Positions 33,501 through 43,794 are shown, counted from the first letter of the stretch. The stretch is DNA of 64,000 nucleotides from Chlorops oryzae (GCA_020466095.1 CM035809.1:24303942-24367941), one strand, 5' to 3'. The notes: generated from the sequence alone by a model not told the origin. A program made the numbers and translations.

Positions 33501-36500
33501 TAAATTATGAAAAAATACTTCTTCGCTTTGAAATTTGTTGAAGAGAAACAATAAAAAAGTCGTTGACTATTTTTCTAGCTAATCGATACTTTCTTCATAT
33601 GAAAAAGAAAACGAGGACAAGCCAATTACTTTCGTGAAGTTGTTTTCGAATTTTCATTGGGTGAATGATAAATTCCATGCAATTTAGAAAGGAAGAAAAA
33701 TTTCAATAAAAATAATTTTTAATAAAAAATTAGCTGTCACTAATAGAACCGCTTTAAAAACCACTCGTTACTGAGTAATCGAAATATTTGATTTATCCTG
33801 TAACTACTATTTGAAACCAGCCAATGCTATAACGAATAGCTTAGTGACTCGATTCAGAGTAATCGGTACAGCGAAATATATTTTATGGGCTATAATCACA
33901 TAAAATATAAACATCCTGAGTAATCGGTACAGAGAACTTTCTTTTTACAGACTTCAAACGGTGATGAATATATAAATTGTTAGTAATCGGTAAAGAACAC
34001 TATCTTAGTATGAACTTAGAAATCGGTGCAGGGTAATGTCTTTTTATGGGCTCCAAATACTGGTGATATATAAATTCTGAGTAACCGGTACGTGGAACTA
34101 TCTTCTTATGAAATTCAAATACTGGTGACTTATAAATACTGAGTAATCGGTACAGGAAAATAACTTCTTATGGGATGCAATCGCTGATGATATATTAACT
34201 CTGAGTAATCGGTAAAGGGAAATACCTTCTTATTGGCTCCAAACATTGGTGATATATAAAAACTGAGTAATCGATACAGGGAACTATCTTCTTATGGGCT
34301 GCAAACACTCATGATATTTACATACTGAGTAATCGGTACAGAAAACTATATATTAGGTGTAGTAAAAAGAAATCCATTATTTTTGCATTAAATTGAGGGC
34401 TTTATTTAAGATAGTTAGAATGACCCGATTTAGGTCAAATATGCGCCGTTTTGTTCGATAACTTGTTGCCATTTTAAAGGTAATTTCATTATGCCTCTCT
34501 CATAGAAGCCCTCGTTCCTATTAGCAAAAAATTGAGACAGTCGAATTTCAGAAGCCTCTCTTGAAGCGAATGTTTCACCAGCAAAATTGTTCGCCATGGA
34601 CAGGAACAGATGGTAATCACTTGGTGCCAGGTCCGGACTATAAGGTGGATGCAGAAGAACCTCCCAACCAAACTCCCGGAGCTTCTGGCGAGTCACTATC
34701 GATGTGTGTGGCCTAGCGTTGTCCTGATCGAACACAATTCCTCTCCTATTGGCCAAAGCTGGCCGCTTATGGGCGATTGCTTCTTCAGACGGTCCAATTC
34801 TTGACAGTAGAGTTCCGAGTTAAGAGTTTTGCCGTATGGGAGCAGCTCATAGTAGATAATTCCCTGCCAATCCCACCAAACATACAGCAAAAACTTCCTG
34901 GCCGTCAATCCTGGCTTGGCCACCGTTTCCGCCGGTTCACCGTGTTTCGACCACGACCGTTTTCGCTTGACGTTGTCGTAAGTGACCCACTTTTCATCAC
35001 AGTCACCAACCGCGTCAGAAATGGGTCGATTTTGTTGCGGTTCAGCAGCGATTCGCAGATGGAAATTCGGTCTGTGAGGTTTTTTTGCGTTAACTCGTGT
35101 AGCACCCATACATCGAGCTTCTTTGTGTATCCAGCCTTATTCAAATGGTTCCAAACGGTTTTTTGTGCAATCTTTAGCTCTTTTGCAATCGAAACAGTGC
35201 TAACATGACGGTCGGACTCGATAATTTCCATGATTTTATCGACATTTTCGACAATTGGCCTTCCAGTGCGTGGTGCATCCTTGACATCGAAGTTACCGGA
35301 ACGGAATCGACGAAACCAAAATTGCGCATGATTGGCTGTTACAGTATCAGGTCCATAAACGCTATTCACATTTTCAGCCGCCTGGCTTGCGTTTTCTCCC
35401 TTATCGAAGAAAAACTGTAAAATGTAGCGAATTTTCTCTTTGCTGATGTCCATCTTTGACAAGCTCTCAAACAAAACTGAATCAATCATTAAAAAAAGTG
35501 TCAAAAAAGATTTTTTATTAGGAACTGTCATCTTTCTAATGCCCCCTAGCGGAACACGATCGGACTTATACAACGCGAGATGCAGATAAATAACGCCATC
35601 TATTGGAAAAATAATGGATTTCTTTTTACTACACCTAATATTTACAGACTTCAAAAGGTGATGATATATAAATTCTTAGTAATCGGTACCGAACACTATC
35701 TTCTTATGGACTGCAATCACTTAGGATGCATAAAATCGAAGTAATCGGTACAGGGAACTGTATTCTTATGAGCTCCAAACACTGCTGATATATAAATTCT
35801 GAGTAACCGGTACGTGGAACTATCTTCTTATGAAATTCAAACACTGGTGATAAATACTAAGTAATCGGTACAGCAAAATAACTTCTTATGGGATGCAATC
35901 ACTGATGATATATAATCTTTGAGTAATCGGTACGGCCTTCTTATTGGCTCCAAACACCTGTGATATATAAAAACTGTGTAATTGATACAGGAAACTACTT
36001 TCTTATGGGCTGCAAACACTCATGATATTTACATACTGAGTAATCGGTACAGAAAACTATATTTTTACCGACTTCAAACACTGATCACATATAGAATGAA
36101 AGTAATGCTTAAATGAAGATTCAAAGTAACTGAATCCTGAGTAATGAGTACCTACAGGGAGCCATATTTTTATTGGCACGCAAAATTGGATTTCTATTCT
36201 AAGGCGCCGTCAGTAATTTTTCTAAGTAAACTAATTGATTGAAAAGTTCAAAGTATTTTCCTTTTCTATATAATAAAAGTGGATTACTACTAATACTAAA
36301 ATATCTTCAAAGAGTAGCGAGAAATCTTCGCGTAAAAGATGAAAGTATTTTTACCGAATTGAAATACGATTCAAAGCACAAAAGCGACTCTTCGATTCCG
36401 GATTCCGTTGATTGTGAAATCGTTGCCGTTTAAATGGATCTCTTAAAATAGAATTAATTCTATCAAAATTCAAGAGGTGAGAACTTCAATAACCAATGTC

Positions 36501-39408
36501 GTCATCCAACAAAAATTGTTTTCTTATGAATAATAAATTCGCTCCATTCATTCAATTTCTCAAACAATAGCCAAAAAGTCTACCTCAATGCTGAATATGC
36601 TACTAAGTACCCCAATTCATATAATTAAATTGACTTTGAGACAGTCAAAAGTCAATTGAATGAGTACACCTAATTGAGATTAATTGAATTCTTGCCTTTC
36701 ATATTTTTGTTTGCCAAAGTTGAGCAGTGGAATTTAGTATGCAGTGAAAAAAAATTGTGATATTATTTAGGTTACGAATTATGTCAGTCATTGTCAAGAG
36801 AATTTTTCGTTACGGAGGACATAATTTATAACGAATTCTCTCTGAAATGTTTTTTTTTCCGGTTCATTGGAATTCGTTATAGAGAATATCGACTGTATAT
36901 TTTATAAAGTGACAAATATTTTTCTCAGTGTAGCTATAAGTAAGTATATAAAAAAGGTTAAACTAACTTTATAAAAAAAAACTACAAGGCCTATGAACTA
37001 CCATTTACTTCATATGAAAGCGTTTTTACAGTGTAATACATTACAGGCACAGAGTTGCATTTTGTTAAAAAAATTTTAAATATATGTTTTGGAGGTTAAC
37101 TTTTTGACAGAATTGTACCTACAAATAAATTTTGGTGAAAATAAATTTTTTTCAAATATTTTTCTCAGTGTAGCAATAAGTAAGTACAGTAGAATCTCGC
37201 AAAAGTTACCGCTCGAATGAGTTAAACGCTTGGTTAAGTTAATCGAATTTCAGTCCCACGTATCGTTCTAAAATGTTAATTTTGGCGTTAACTTTTCTGA
37301 GCGTAATTTTTTTCTTTTCCTTTTTTTTATTAAATCACCCTATTTCGTGTGTATTACGTGAATAGCGAAGAAAAACAAAATAAGACAACGCAAATCATAA
37401 CGGTAACAGTTTAAAGTGACAAATTCGATCGAAGCGTGCAGCCTTATTGTGAAATAGAAGTTGTTGAAAAAAATTGAGTTAAACTATATCTGTGTAAAAC
37501 TGATTTAAAATAAAAACTTTAAATAAAATAAGCATGTAATGTTTGCATAAAATATTTTTATGCATGTAGCTCTATTTCATTAATTTTTTCGATTTTGAAA
37601 GACATTTGGAAAAGTTAATAATTCGGAAAAGTTTATTACCCCTGGGACAAATCGATTAACTTTTGCGAGATTCTACTGTATATAAAAAAGGTTAAACTGA
37701 CTTTATAAAAACTACTACAAGGCCTATGAACTACTAATAACTTGATATGAAAGCGTTTTTACAGTGTATCACATTACAGGCACTGAGCTGCATTTTTTCC
37801 AAAAAATTGTTTGATATATATTTTGAAGGTTAAGTTTTTGACAGAATTGTACCTACAAATAAATTTTGGTAAAATACATTTTTTTTCAAATATTTTTCTC
37901 AGTGTAGCAATAAGTAAGTATATAAAAAAGGTTAAACTGACTTTATAAAAAAACTACAAGGCCTATGAACTACCATTTACTTCATATGAAAGCGTTTTTA
38001 CAGTGTATCACATTACAGGCACAGAGTTGCATTTTCTTAAAAAAATTTTAAATATATATTTTGGAGGTTAAATTTTTGACATAATTGTACCTTAAAATAA
38101 ATTTTGGTTAAAATAAATTTTTTTTTCAAGAAATGCAACTCTGTCATAAGGGTCTTATATGTATAAAACGGTGCTATTATAATAATATTGTATTTCTTAA
38201 AAGCTGTTGATGAGTTTTCACTTACCGCCTACACTTGAACCATTTTGTTGCGAGTATAAATTCTGTTGGGCCGTCTGTGGTGGATACAATTGTGGCGGAC
38301 CCTGTGGCGGTGGACCTGCACGTGTAGCACCGGGTGGCACTAAAACGGGTGCAGGACTAACAAGACGCATCGGAGTGCCGGTTCGGGGCCCCATTACCAG
38401 CGAACCACTTTGATCGAAGAAGGCCGGTATAACCTGGTTTATTTTTTGGTTGGTTGGTTGGTTTTTCGGTTCGATTGATGGGCGGGCACGATTTGATTTA
38501 CATTTGTACAGAGAGTTTGTTAGATATTATACAGTTTTTGTTGTTGTTGTTGTTGGATGTCAAGATGTTACAAGGTTAAGAGATTGATGTTTGATTGCGG
38601 TCGGTGTGAAGAAAAGAAAAAAATACAAATTTTTTTTTCGTTAAAGACGCGAATTTATGTACAGGAAAAATTGTGATAGAATTTTTTTTTTTTTTTACAT
38701 ATTAAATTTTTTTTATGCATTTTACAAATATTACAATTATTTTTTACAGTGTAAAATTGCACTTTATTCGTTCGATTTATGCATTAAAGTTTTTTTTTTG
38801 GTCTCTCTATGCAAGCATTCTTACAGCTTTTGATGATAATTTTTTTTTTTTTGATGAGCAACTCTGCATAGAATACAAACCGACAGGGTTGCATTTCACT
38901 CAATGTTGCCATTTTTCTTAATTACATTCAATTTTCTTGTCTAAGTACATTTTTTATTTTTTACATAGAAAATCGTTGAATATTTTTAAAGGCCATAGGA
39001 ACTCACCTGATACGATTGATTTTCGGCGCCCTGTTGTGACGGCGTCAACGGCCGTCGCGGCTGTGTTCCCTGTTGCGGTATCAAATTTCCCGGATACATG
39101 CCCCACGCCGGTGCAACGCCATAGTATTGTGGCATTTGTGTTGCGATTAAGCCCATATACGGTGTGGCATCCTGTCCCGGATTAATAACGTACGGTGCCG
39201 CCTGCTGTGCTGCGTATGCGGCATTTTGTTGTGCGGCCAAGAATTGTTGTGACGCAGCGGCGGCCATTTGCATCTGTTGCGGTTGCAGGGTGCCATTCGG
39301 TGCACCTGGCTGCCCAGCTGCCGATGTTGCAGCCGCAGCCGCAGCTGCTGCAGCGGCGGCAGCATTTGTGGCCGCAGCAAGTCCCGGATTCTGTGAGCGG
39401 AAAAGTTG
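17985..39408 (-). CDS. pum: pumilio: C-terminal 874 residues with complete PUM homology domain (partial gene, 5' end outside)
   Basis: Five exons read 39408-39007, 38433-38226, 21212-19959, 18880-18712 and 18576-17985, all with GT-AG introns and matching phases (2625 coding bases including the stop). The N-terminal part shown is low-complexity Ala/Gln/Pro-rich. From about residue 400 it becomes the PUM-HD, opening [19 protein letters not shown]. All eight repeats are present with RNA-contact residues in order GSRFIQQ, GNYVIQ, GCRVIQ, GNHVVQ, GCRVIQ, GNYVIQ, ASNVVE, ANYVVQ, the set that reads UGUANAUA. Pumilio is a cytoplasmic mRNA repressor that works with Nanos and Brat and recruits CCR4-NOT, in embryonic patterning, germline stem cells and neurons. 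A Ser/Ala/Gly-rich tail ends [15 protein letters not shown]. About 650 N-terminal residues, judged from the Drosophila protein as I recall it, are not found in the window. No damage is seen. Confidence 0.97.
18577..18711 (-). other. pum intron between PUF repeats 7 and 8
   Basis: A 135-base intron. Donor GACAA|GTAAGT, acceptor CTCTCTTCAG. Its polypyrimidine tract is a pure GA/CT dinucleotide repeat (plus-strand GA at about 18580-18599). Confidence 0.93.
18712..18880 (-). CDS. pum: pum exon encoding PUF repeat 7
   Basis: It encodes [18 protein letters not shown] through [20 protein letters not shown] and CTFND. The repeat-7 triplet is S-N-E ([10 protein letters not shown]), the set that recognises G in the UGU core. 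Phase 1 in, phase 2 out. Confidence 0.96.
18881..19958 (-). other. pum intron between PUF repeats 6 and 7
   Basis: A 1078-base intron with donor TTGG|GTGAGT and acceptor ATTTTTATAG. Nearly all of it is a tandem array of about 106-bp units, listed separately. Confidence 0.93.
18927..19816. repeat. ~106-bp tandem array, eight copies, inside a pum intron
   Basis: The marker (A/G)GTGACCAGG, or GGTGGCCAGG once, occurs at 19011, 19117, 19222, 19326, 19435, 19542, 19659 and 19765, giving spacings of 104-117 bases. Each unit has a T-run, this marker, an A-rich stretch and a TCGAGCTTAT or TGGAGCTTAT-like segment. Alternate units resemble each other best, so the amplified unit was probably a dimer. 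Confidence 0.93.
19959..21212 (-). CDS. pum: pum large exon: Ala-rich region and PUF repeats 1-6
   Basis: 1254 bases. After [17 protein letters not shown] and ASPLGAP come several long alanine tracts, then the PUM-HD from GRSRLLEDF. Repeats 1-6 show [51 protein letters not shown] and [10 protein letters not shown]. The open frame continues upstream of 21212 through the pyrimidine tract, but TATATAG|GC fits the phase of the preceding exon, so 21212 is the boundary. The donor is TTGG|GTGAGT. Several open frames on the plus strand here are shadows of the GC-rich alanine coding. Confidence 0.96.
30725..31133. repeat. TGATG / TGTGATGAT microsatellite
   Basis: About 400 bases built from GATGATGGTGATG-type repeats with GTTGATG interruptions. 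The minus strand reads as His/Ser/Thr-rich open frames that are repeat artefacts. Confidence 0.95.
31224..31411. mobile_element. 188-bp hAT-like MITE, copy 2
   Basis: Starts TACTGATGCCA and, from the other side, CACTGATGCTAGGCAGTA. It shares GAGGGATTTA, CCAAGGGAAAA and AAAATACTG in the same order with 1452-1640. No coding capacity. No clear target duplication was found for this copy. Confidence 0.5.
31635..31765 (+). repeat. GGTTAGGTTAGG-headed dispersed repeat fragment
   Basis: (GGTTA)4-like head followed by CTTGGGCTGTC, ACACACTTAGACC and TTGTGATACC. Repeats with a TAGGTTAGGTT head followed by a similar body are, from memory, widespread in fly genomes, so this is read as an old SINE-like fragment rather than telomeric DNA. 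Confidence 0.45.
33771..34352. repeat. ~60-bp tandem array, left part (interrupted by mariner)
   Basis: Units of about 60 bases centred on CTGAGTAATCGGTACAGG, with TATCTTCTTATGGGCT and CAAACACT in most copies, repeat roughly nine times up to the mariner insertion and resume on its other side. Confidence 0.92.
34353..35638 (-). mobile_element. mariner transposon (1286 bp, TA target duplication)
   Basis: Identical 32-base terminal inverted repeats begin TTAGGTGTAGTAAAAAGAAA at 34353 and, on the other strand, at 35638. TA is duplicated on both sides (34351-34352 and 35639-35640). Removing the element restores GAAAACTATA-TTTACAGAC, which matches the intact repeat unit at about 36051-36075, so the insertion into the tandem array is directly demonstrated. 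The length is typical of mariner (about 1.3 kb). The identical ends suggest a fairly recent insertion, although the transposase is broken. Confidence 0.97.
34430..35453 (-). pseudogene. mariner transposase with two frameshifts
   Basis: Coding starts at ATG 35453 ([12 protein letters not shown]) and runs in three frames to TAA at 34432-34430, about 340 residues in all, the normal mariner length. The first frame holds the helix-turn-helix region and the WVLHEL linker. The second holds the first catalytic Asp (VTYDN). The third holds the second Asp (DQDNARPH) and, 34 residues on, the last Asp (LAPSDYHLF), the D,D34D mariner signature. The frame changes near 34999 and near 34783 each look like loss of one base. 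No other stop is seen, so the element is inactive but little decayed. It lies in the same orientation as pum. Confidence 0.95.
35639..36175. repeat. ~60-bp tandem array, right part
   Basis: It continues the array left of the mariner. The order of variants here (ACAGACTTCAAA, TTCTTAGTAATCGGTAC, GAGTAACCGGTACGTGG, TACATACTGAGTAATCGG) repeats the order seen at about 33950-34350, so a block of roughly 400 bases was duplicated as a unit. Confidence 0.9.
36945..38160. repeat. ~240-bp tandem array, three copies, one boundary occupied by a MITE
   Basis: Copies start with TATATAAAAAAGGTTAAACT at 36945, 37679 and 37919. Each includes CATATGAAAGCGTTTTTACA, ATTACAGGCAC, GAATTGTACCT (ATAATTGTACC in copy 3) and, except in the last copy, a terminal TTTTTCTCAGTGTAG. 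A 492-bp element separates copies 1 and 2. Confidence 0.93.
37187..37678. mobile_element. 492-bp pogo/Tc1-like MITE at a TA site
   Basis: Perfect 22-base terminal inverted repeats start CAGTAGAATCTCGCAAAAGT. TA flanks both ends (37185-37186, 37679-37680), and removing the element plus one TA recreates the AAGTATATAAAAAAGG junction seen between copies 2 and 3 of the surrounding array. CAG(T)-starting ends with TA duplication fit the pogo group of Tc1/mariner. No transposase is present. Confidence 0.85.
38226..38433 (-). CDS. pum: pum exon, Pro-rich segment before the Ala-rich region
   Basis: It encodes [20 protein letters not shown], then [20 protein letters not shown] and a [13 protein letters not shown] stretch ending [11 protein letters not shown]. 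Phase 0 in, phase 1 out (GGCG|GTAAGTG). Its acceptor ATAAACCAG is preceded by CCAA repeats instead of a pyrimidine tract. Skipping this exon would shift the frame. Confidence 0.94.
38434..39006 (-). other. pum intron (573 bases)
   Basis: Donor TATCAG|GTGAGT, acceptor AACCAACCAAAAAATAAACC then AG. If retained, translation would continue VSSYGL and stop, losing the RNA-binding domain. Confidence 0.9.
39007..39408 (-). CDS. pum: pum exon, Ala/Gln-rich segment (most upstream exon found)
   Basis: 402 bases, phase 0 in and out. It starts [16 protein letters not shown], passes an eleven-alanine run, LQPQQMQM and [18 protein letters not shown], and ends [17 protein letters not shown]. As I recall the D. 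melanogaster protein, it has a long glutamine run at the LQPQQ position; only a short QPQQ remains here. The acceptor is CTTTATTTTTAG. Exons further upstream are not in the window as far as can be seen. Confidence 0.94.
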
Positions 39409-40900
39409 CTAAAAATAAAGATAAAGAAAAGGATTTTTAAGTATGATTGTCTTCGGTGTAATTAATTTCTATATAAAATTATTTTTCAGGTTTTTAAATG
39501 ATAAAAACATTAACCCACTTGTAACCGAATGTTCTTTTTGAGGAACAAAATTAATGGCCATTTTTTGTTGTCAGTCAAAAATGTCTTAAAATTGAAATGA
39601 AAATTGTTTTCGGCATAGCTTCCATGGGGATTTCATGGTTCAAAGAGTTCGATCTGGGAGAAGATACTCTAATAAAAGAGTTGCCAGATTATCCGAATTA
39701 AAAGAAAAATGTGGGAAAATTTTTTATAGCTTTCTGTTGTTGCTTGTTGGTCCGAAATACTTCGCTGCTATTTTTAAGACCGCCTTAAGCTTTCTTTGAT
39801 CCTCTAAAAGTTTATATATTTTTTCTCTGAGCTTTATTTTTATCGCCCCTAAAGCCTTTTATTGTGGTTATATGCTGTGTGCATCCTTTTTCCCCGTTCA
39901 TTGTCATCCAAGAACTGACAAGCAGCAGCATGCTATCAAAAAACAATAAGCAACAACAAACAGGAGAAACCAAAAGTTATACATACTAATAAAAAGGAAG
40001 GAATGAAAAAGAAAGCAAAAAAAAAACCCCAACAACTCGTTAGAGCAATGAAACGATGGAAAGGGATGCCGGGTCGGTCATCCTTGTGTTTCTCGGACGG
40101 GCGCTTGAATGAATCTATATATTTCTACACCCTTCTTTTGTGGTCGAGCGTAGCAGCGAGTATGGGTACATACATATCTTCAATGGAGCATTCGAAATTG
40201 TTTTTCGGTTTCAATGCTTAATGGGGGAGAAAAAAAAAGGATGCGCTTTTAACCGACCACAGTCCAGCATGACAGTGAAAATTCGATTTCGCTGGCGATT
40301 CGCGAAAAAAAAGGGTAAAAATCATGTCCTGTTAGCAGCGGAAATCCTTCTCATAGCTGGTAATCTTTCTTCTGCCCGTGACTGTTCTCCTTATCTGAGT
40401 TTTCACTGTAACTACTACTCTCAACATTTCCGTTGTTGCGACATAAAAGTGTTGACATTTTTATCAAGACTACAAAGCAAGCATGTCCCTTACCTCCCCA
40501 CTCTTCCTCTTTCCATGCATTGCCGTACAAATTGAAATTGAAGACAGGCGAAGGAAGGCATTAAAACAGGCGCGCGAATGTAAAAAATTCAATTTCGTCC
40601 GTAAATAAAAAAATGAAGAAAAAAATAAAATAAGAAATAAAATGAAATATTAAGGGTGTTATAGACAGTCGTATCTGACAATACCATATCCGATACAGAT
40701 ATAAAAGATTTCGTAATGAATAATTTTATTAATAGCGGCCCCAATACAACGGCTTTTGAGACAAATATCTCGAAAAACTCCGGTTTTAGTGAAGTTTCCG
40801 CGAATTTTTTGACAGGCCCTAGTACTGGAGTTCCCCTTTAAAATGTACCGATCAAAAGAAGATTTTTTAAAGGATGTTTATGGCTATGAAAGACTCTTGT

Positions 40901-41110
40901 TTCTAACATTTAAAAAAAAAAACTGATCACAACTAGTCTAGTTTGGGTCTAGTTCCAAACTGGTCCAAAAAGGACTAGTTGTAATAAGTTTTTTGAATAA
41001 AGTTTTTGTTTCTAACATTTAAAAAAAACTGATCACAACTAGTCTAGTTTGGGTCTAGTTCCAAACTGGTCCAAAAAGGACTAGTTGTAATAGTTTTTTG
41101 AAAAAGTTTT
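40901..41110. repeat. 109-bp tandem duplication containing a palindrome
   Basis: TTCTAACATTTAAAAAAA at 40901 recurs at 41010 and the following bases are nearly identical. Within each copy ACAACTAGTC and GACTAGTTGT are inverted, with inner TTTGG/CCAAA pairs, so each copy can fold. Confidence 0.88.
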
Positions 41111-42953
41111 AGTACCAAAATTCTTAGAATTTTTCACTTATTCTATATATAAATTTTCATCGAAATCGGACGTCATGAATTTTTCGTTTTTTTTTGGATT
41201 TTTGGTCCAAAACTTTCTACACTTCTTCTTGCCCCCCAAATTTTTTTTCGGTTAATGTCTTATAATTGCTCAATATACCACTGTGACAAATATAAGCGCT
41301 ACCAAGGCACTCTTTCTCTCGCTACGCCCTTGATTGGAGGTATCTCTAAAAATTTTCTGATCTGGTCCATTCTTGAATGTCTTACTCATGTCCCCGCCAA
41401 TACTTATGCCAAATTTCGTCAAGATACCCTGCAGGAAGCCTGTCGCCATATGGCCCCATGTCTATATAGAGAAGAGAACTAGTTCCAACGTCAACAGTAT
41501 TTATAGGCGGTGTCATTAGAGAAACTGTACTGTCAAGAGGTACAGTTCATCTTTATTGACCATGTCAACAACGTGTCTCCTTATAAAGCGAAAGAGTACT
41601 CCTTTTGTCTACATAATAGTACCGACGTCAATTAGTCAATAGTTTTCGGTCTACTGTTGACATTCAATGACAACTCAATGTTAAATGTCAATAACGCAAA
41701 GCATTGCGACGGGTATAACTGGTCAGTAGTACTGTTGACGCAGTCAGTAGAGAAAGAGTATAGATTCACTATTGACAATTCCGACAGGGTAGCTCAACTT
41801 CTTCGATAGGAAAACTGTACACAGGCAGAAAAACTGTTTCCGGGTGTTACACACAACCGCACAAACGCAATATTCCCCCGACACAGAGTGTGTTGGGTAT
41901 AAAAATAAACAAACAAAAAAAAATAATAAAAATCAGAGCTTAAGGGATAAGCATCAATAGAAAATGGACACTAGGAATATAAATCACCGGAAAATATGAG
42001 CAATATTCGAAGCATATATCAATTGCCTATCTCTCTGTCTCCCTCTGTCGCCCTCTCTCTATCTCTCTCTCTCTCCACCACACACACACACTATCTCTTT
42101 CACACTCTCATACATATCCGGCGACAGCAAACGCGCTAAAATGGCAGCGGTTATGAAATTTATGTGACACCTAGATATGCCGTGAGCATAAAAACTATAA
42201 ATTTAAATAAACGAAAGTAGAAAAAAACTAGAGAGATTATCAAAAAAAAAAAAAAAAAGAAGAGAAAAAATTAGTAACAAAATTCTGCGCCATATTGAAT
42301 TACAATTAGCGCGGATTTCCGGTCTCAGCGTTTTGTGGGGAAAACAGTTCCGACTTTTTTTCAATTTTTTCAATTTTTTTGATATTTATTTTATCCTTTT
42401 TTTTTATATTTTTGCATGGATTACTGTGAAAAATCGTGTTTTACTGCTGTTTTCGTGGCTAATCGAATTTTTTTGAATTTAAATGTTTTTTTTTTTTATT
42501 TCGTCGCCATATTGTAAACATTTGAATATTAAATATTTTACGATTTGATGATTTATGCAGCCGATAAAAGCTCGAGGGATGCGCTTCGATTTTTGTGCCG
42601 CCTCAACATTGAGAGATCGTGATTTCGATTGGAAAAAATATTTGAAATTAAAATGTTTGAAATGAAATATGGAAAAACTGTATTTCATATTGTGCGCAGT
42701 GTTAACCCTTTCAAATTTAAAGATACGTCTATAGTAGAAGAGTTTTTTCTTTAGAAACAATTTTCTCTAAAAAAAGTTTTAACAACACTGCCTGTGATAA
42801 TCAAAAGGAATTGTTCTTTAATAGGCTATCGATAGAAGCAACTTGATAAAAATTTGTTAAGAAAGCTTTAAGAAAGCCTTTCAGTCTTAATTTAAACGCC
42901 TGTTGTTATGCTCTATGGAAATGTGCAAGGAAATCGAGGATCTTCCGTTTAAA

Positions 42954-43408
42954 GGGCCCTCTCCAGCTCTGTAAGGAATCTCAGCAGGAATTTTCTAAAT
43001 ATTCCTTAAAGGGAAAAACGTAGCATAATTTCATTTTTTAATGCAATAGTGACAATCTATATATCTATATATTTTATGTCAAGACGTTTCTTATAATCGA
43101 AAATTATTGATTTCATTTATCGATTTCTGAAAATTACACATTGAACCTTGTTAAATCTATTTAATTTTTTTCGAACTTGGCTTTGCTGTCAAATTCCTTT
43201 CAGAAAGAACGGAAAATTCAATTATTTCTAACAGAAAAATCTGTGTTACCGTGTTTTATTTACAGCAAAAAAGGAGCGAAAACAGAAACTACTCTTTGAC
43301 GAACTGGAGACTGTTAACAGAAAATTTCTGACACAAAAATTCCTTCAGCATTTCTTAAGCTTTTTTTTATATGAAGTTTTTCATTTCTGACAGAGCTGGA
43401 GAGGGCCC
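42954..43408. mobile_element. 455-bp MITE with GGGCCC ends and TTAAA flanks
   Basis: Inverted ends of about 26 bases begin GGGCCCTCTCCAGCTCTGT on both sides. TTAAA occurs directly outside each end (42949-42953 and 43409-43413). A TTAA-containing duplication would suit the piggyBac group, but the five-base flank leaves this open. Non-coding. Confidence 0.75.
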
Positions 43409-43794
43409 TTAAAGGTCGAAGCTCAATAGGAGCTTTTTCCGATCAGGCGTTCTTCATTGAGAAATGATGAAATTCAATGGAATAGCAAGATATAGAATTA
43501 ATGACCCTCTGAATTCATGTTCCCTATCGAAGGCTTAGAATATTTTGGAGCTTTTTGAAGCTTAAAGCTTATTTTAGAGCTTTTGATTGAACCGAAGGAA
43601 TCCAATTTTCCTAAAGTACTTGTTTCCTTCTTTCCTTCAAGGAGTAGAGTCGCTTTCAAAGATTTCATAATCTTTCCCAAAAAGCTTTTAAGACAAGCTT
43701 CCAGCAAATAACTTAAGGAGAAGCTTTCAAAAAAGCTTTCAAAACAGCTTTCAGGGGAAGTTCTCAAGACAAAATTTCAAGATTGAACCATTCA

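Larger units (their letters stand above)
21213..38225 (-). other. pum intron of 17 kb
   Basis: Donor GGCG|GTAAGTG at 38225, acceptor GCGGTATATAG at 21213. No coding exon is supported. It contains a mariner element, a SINE-like head, two tandem arrays (about 60 bp and 240 bp units), a pogo-like MITE, a hAT-like MITE, a TGATG repeat and several copies of the motif described in the findings. Slightly GC-richer blocks (about 21720-22060, 22150-22260, 25120-25470 and 32590-32790) hold nothing recognisable and may be regulatory. Confidence 0.85.

Noticed and set aside
33771..36175. CRISPR-like array of evenly spaced repeats
   Set aside because: Units are contiguous diverged tandem repeats, not repeats with unique spacers, in a eukaryotic intron.
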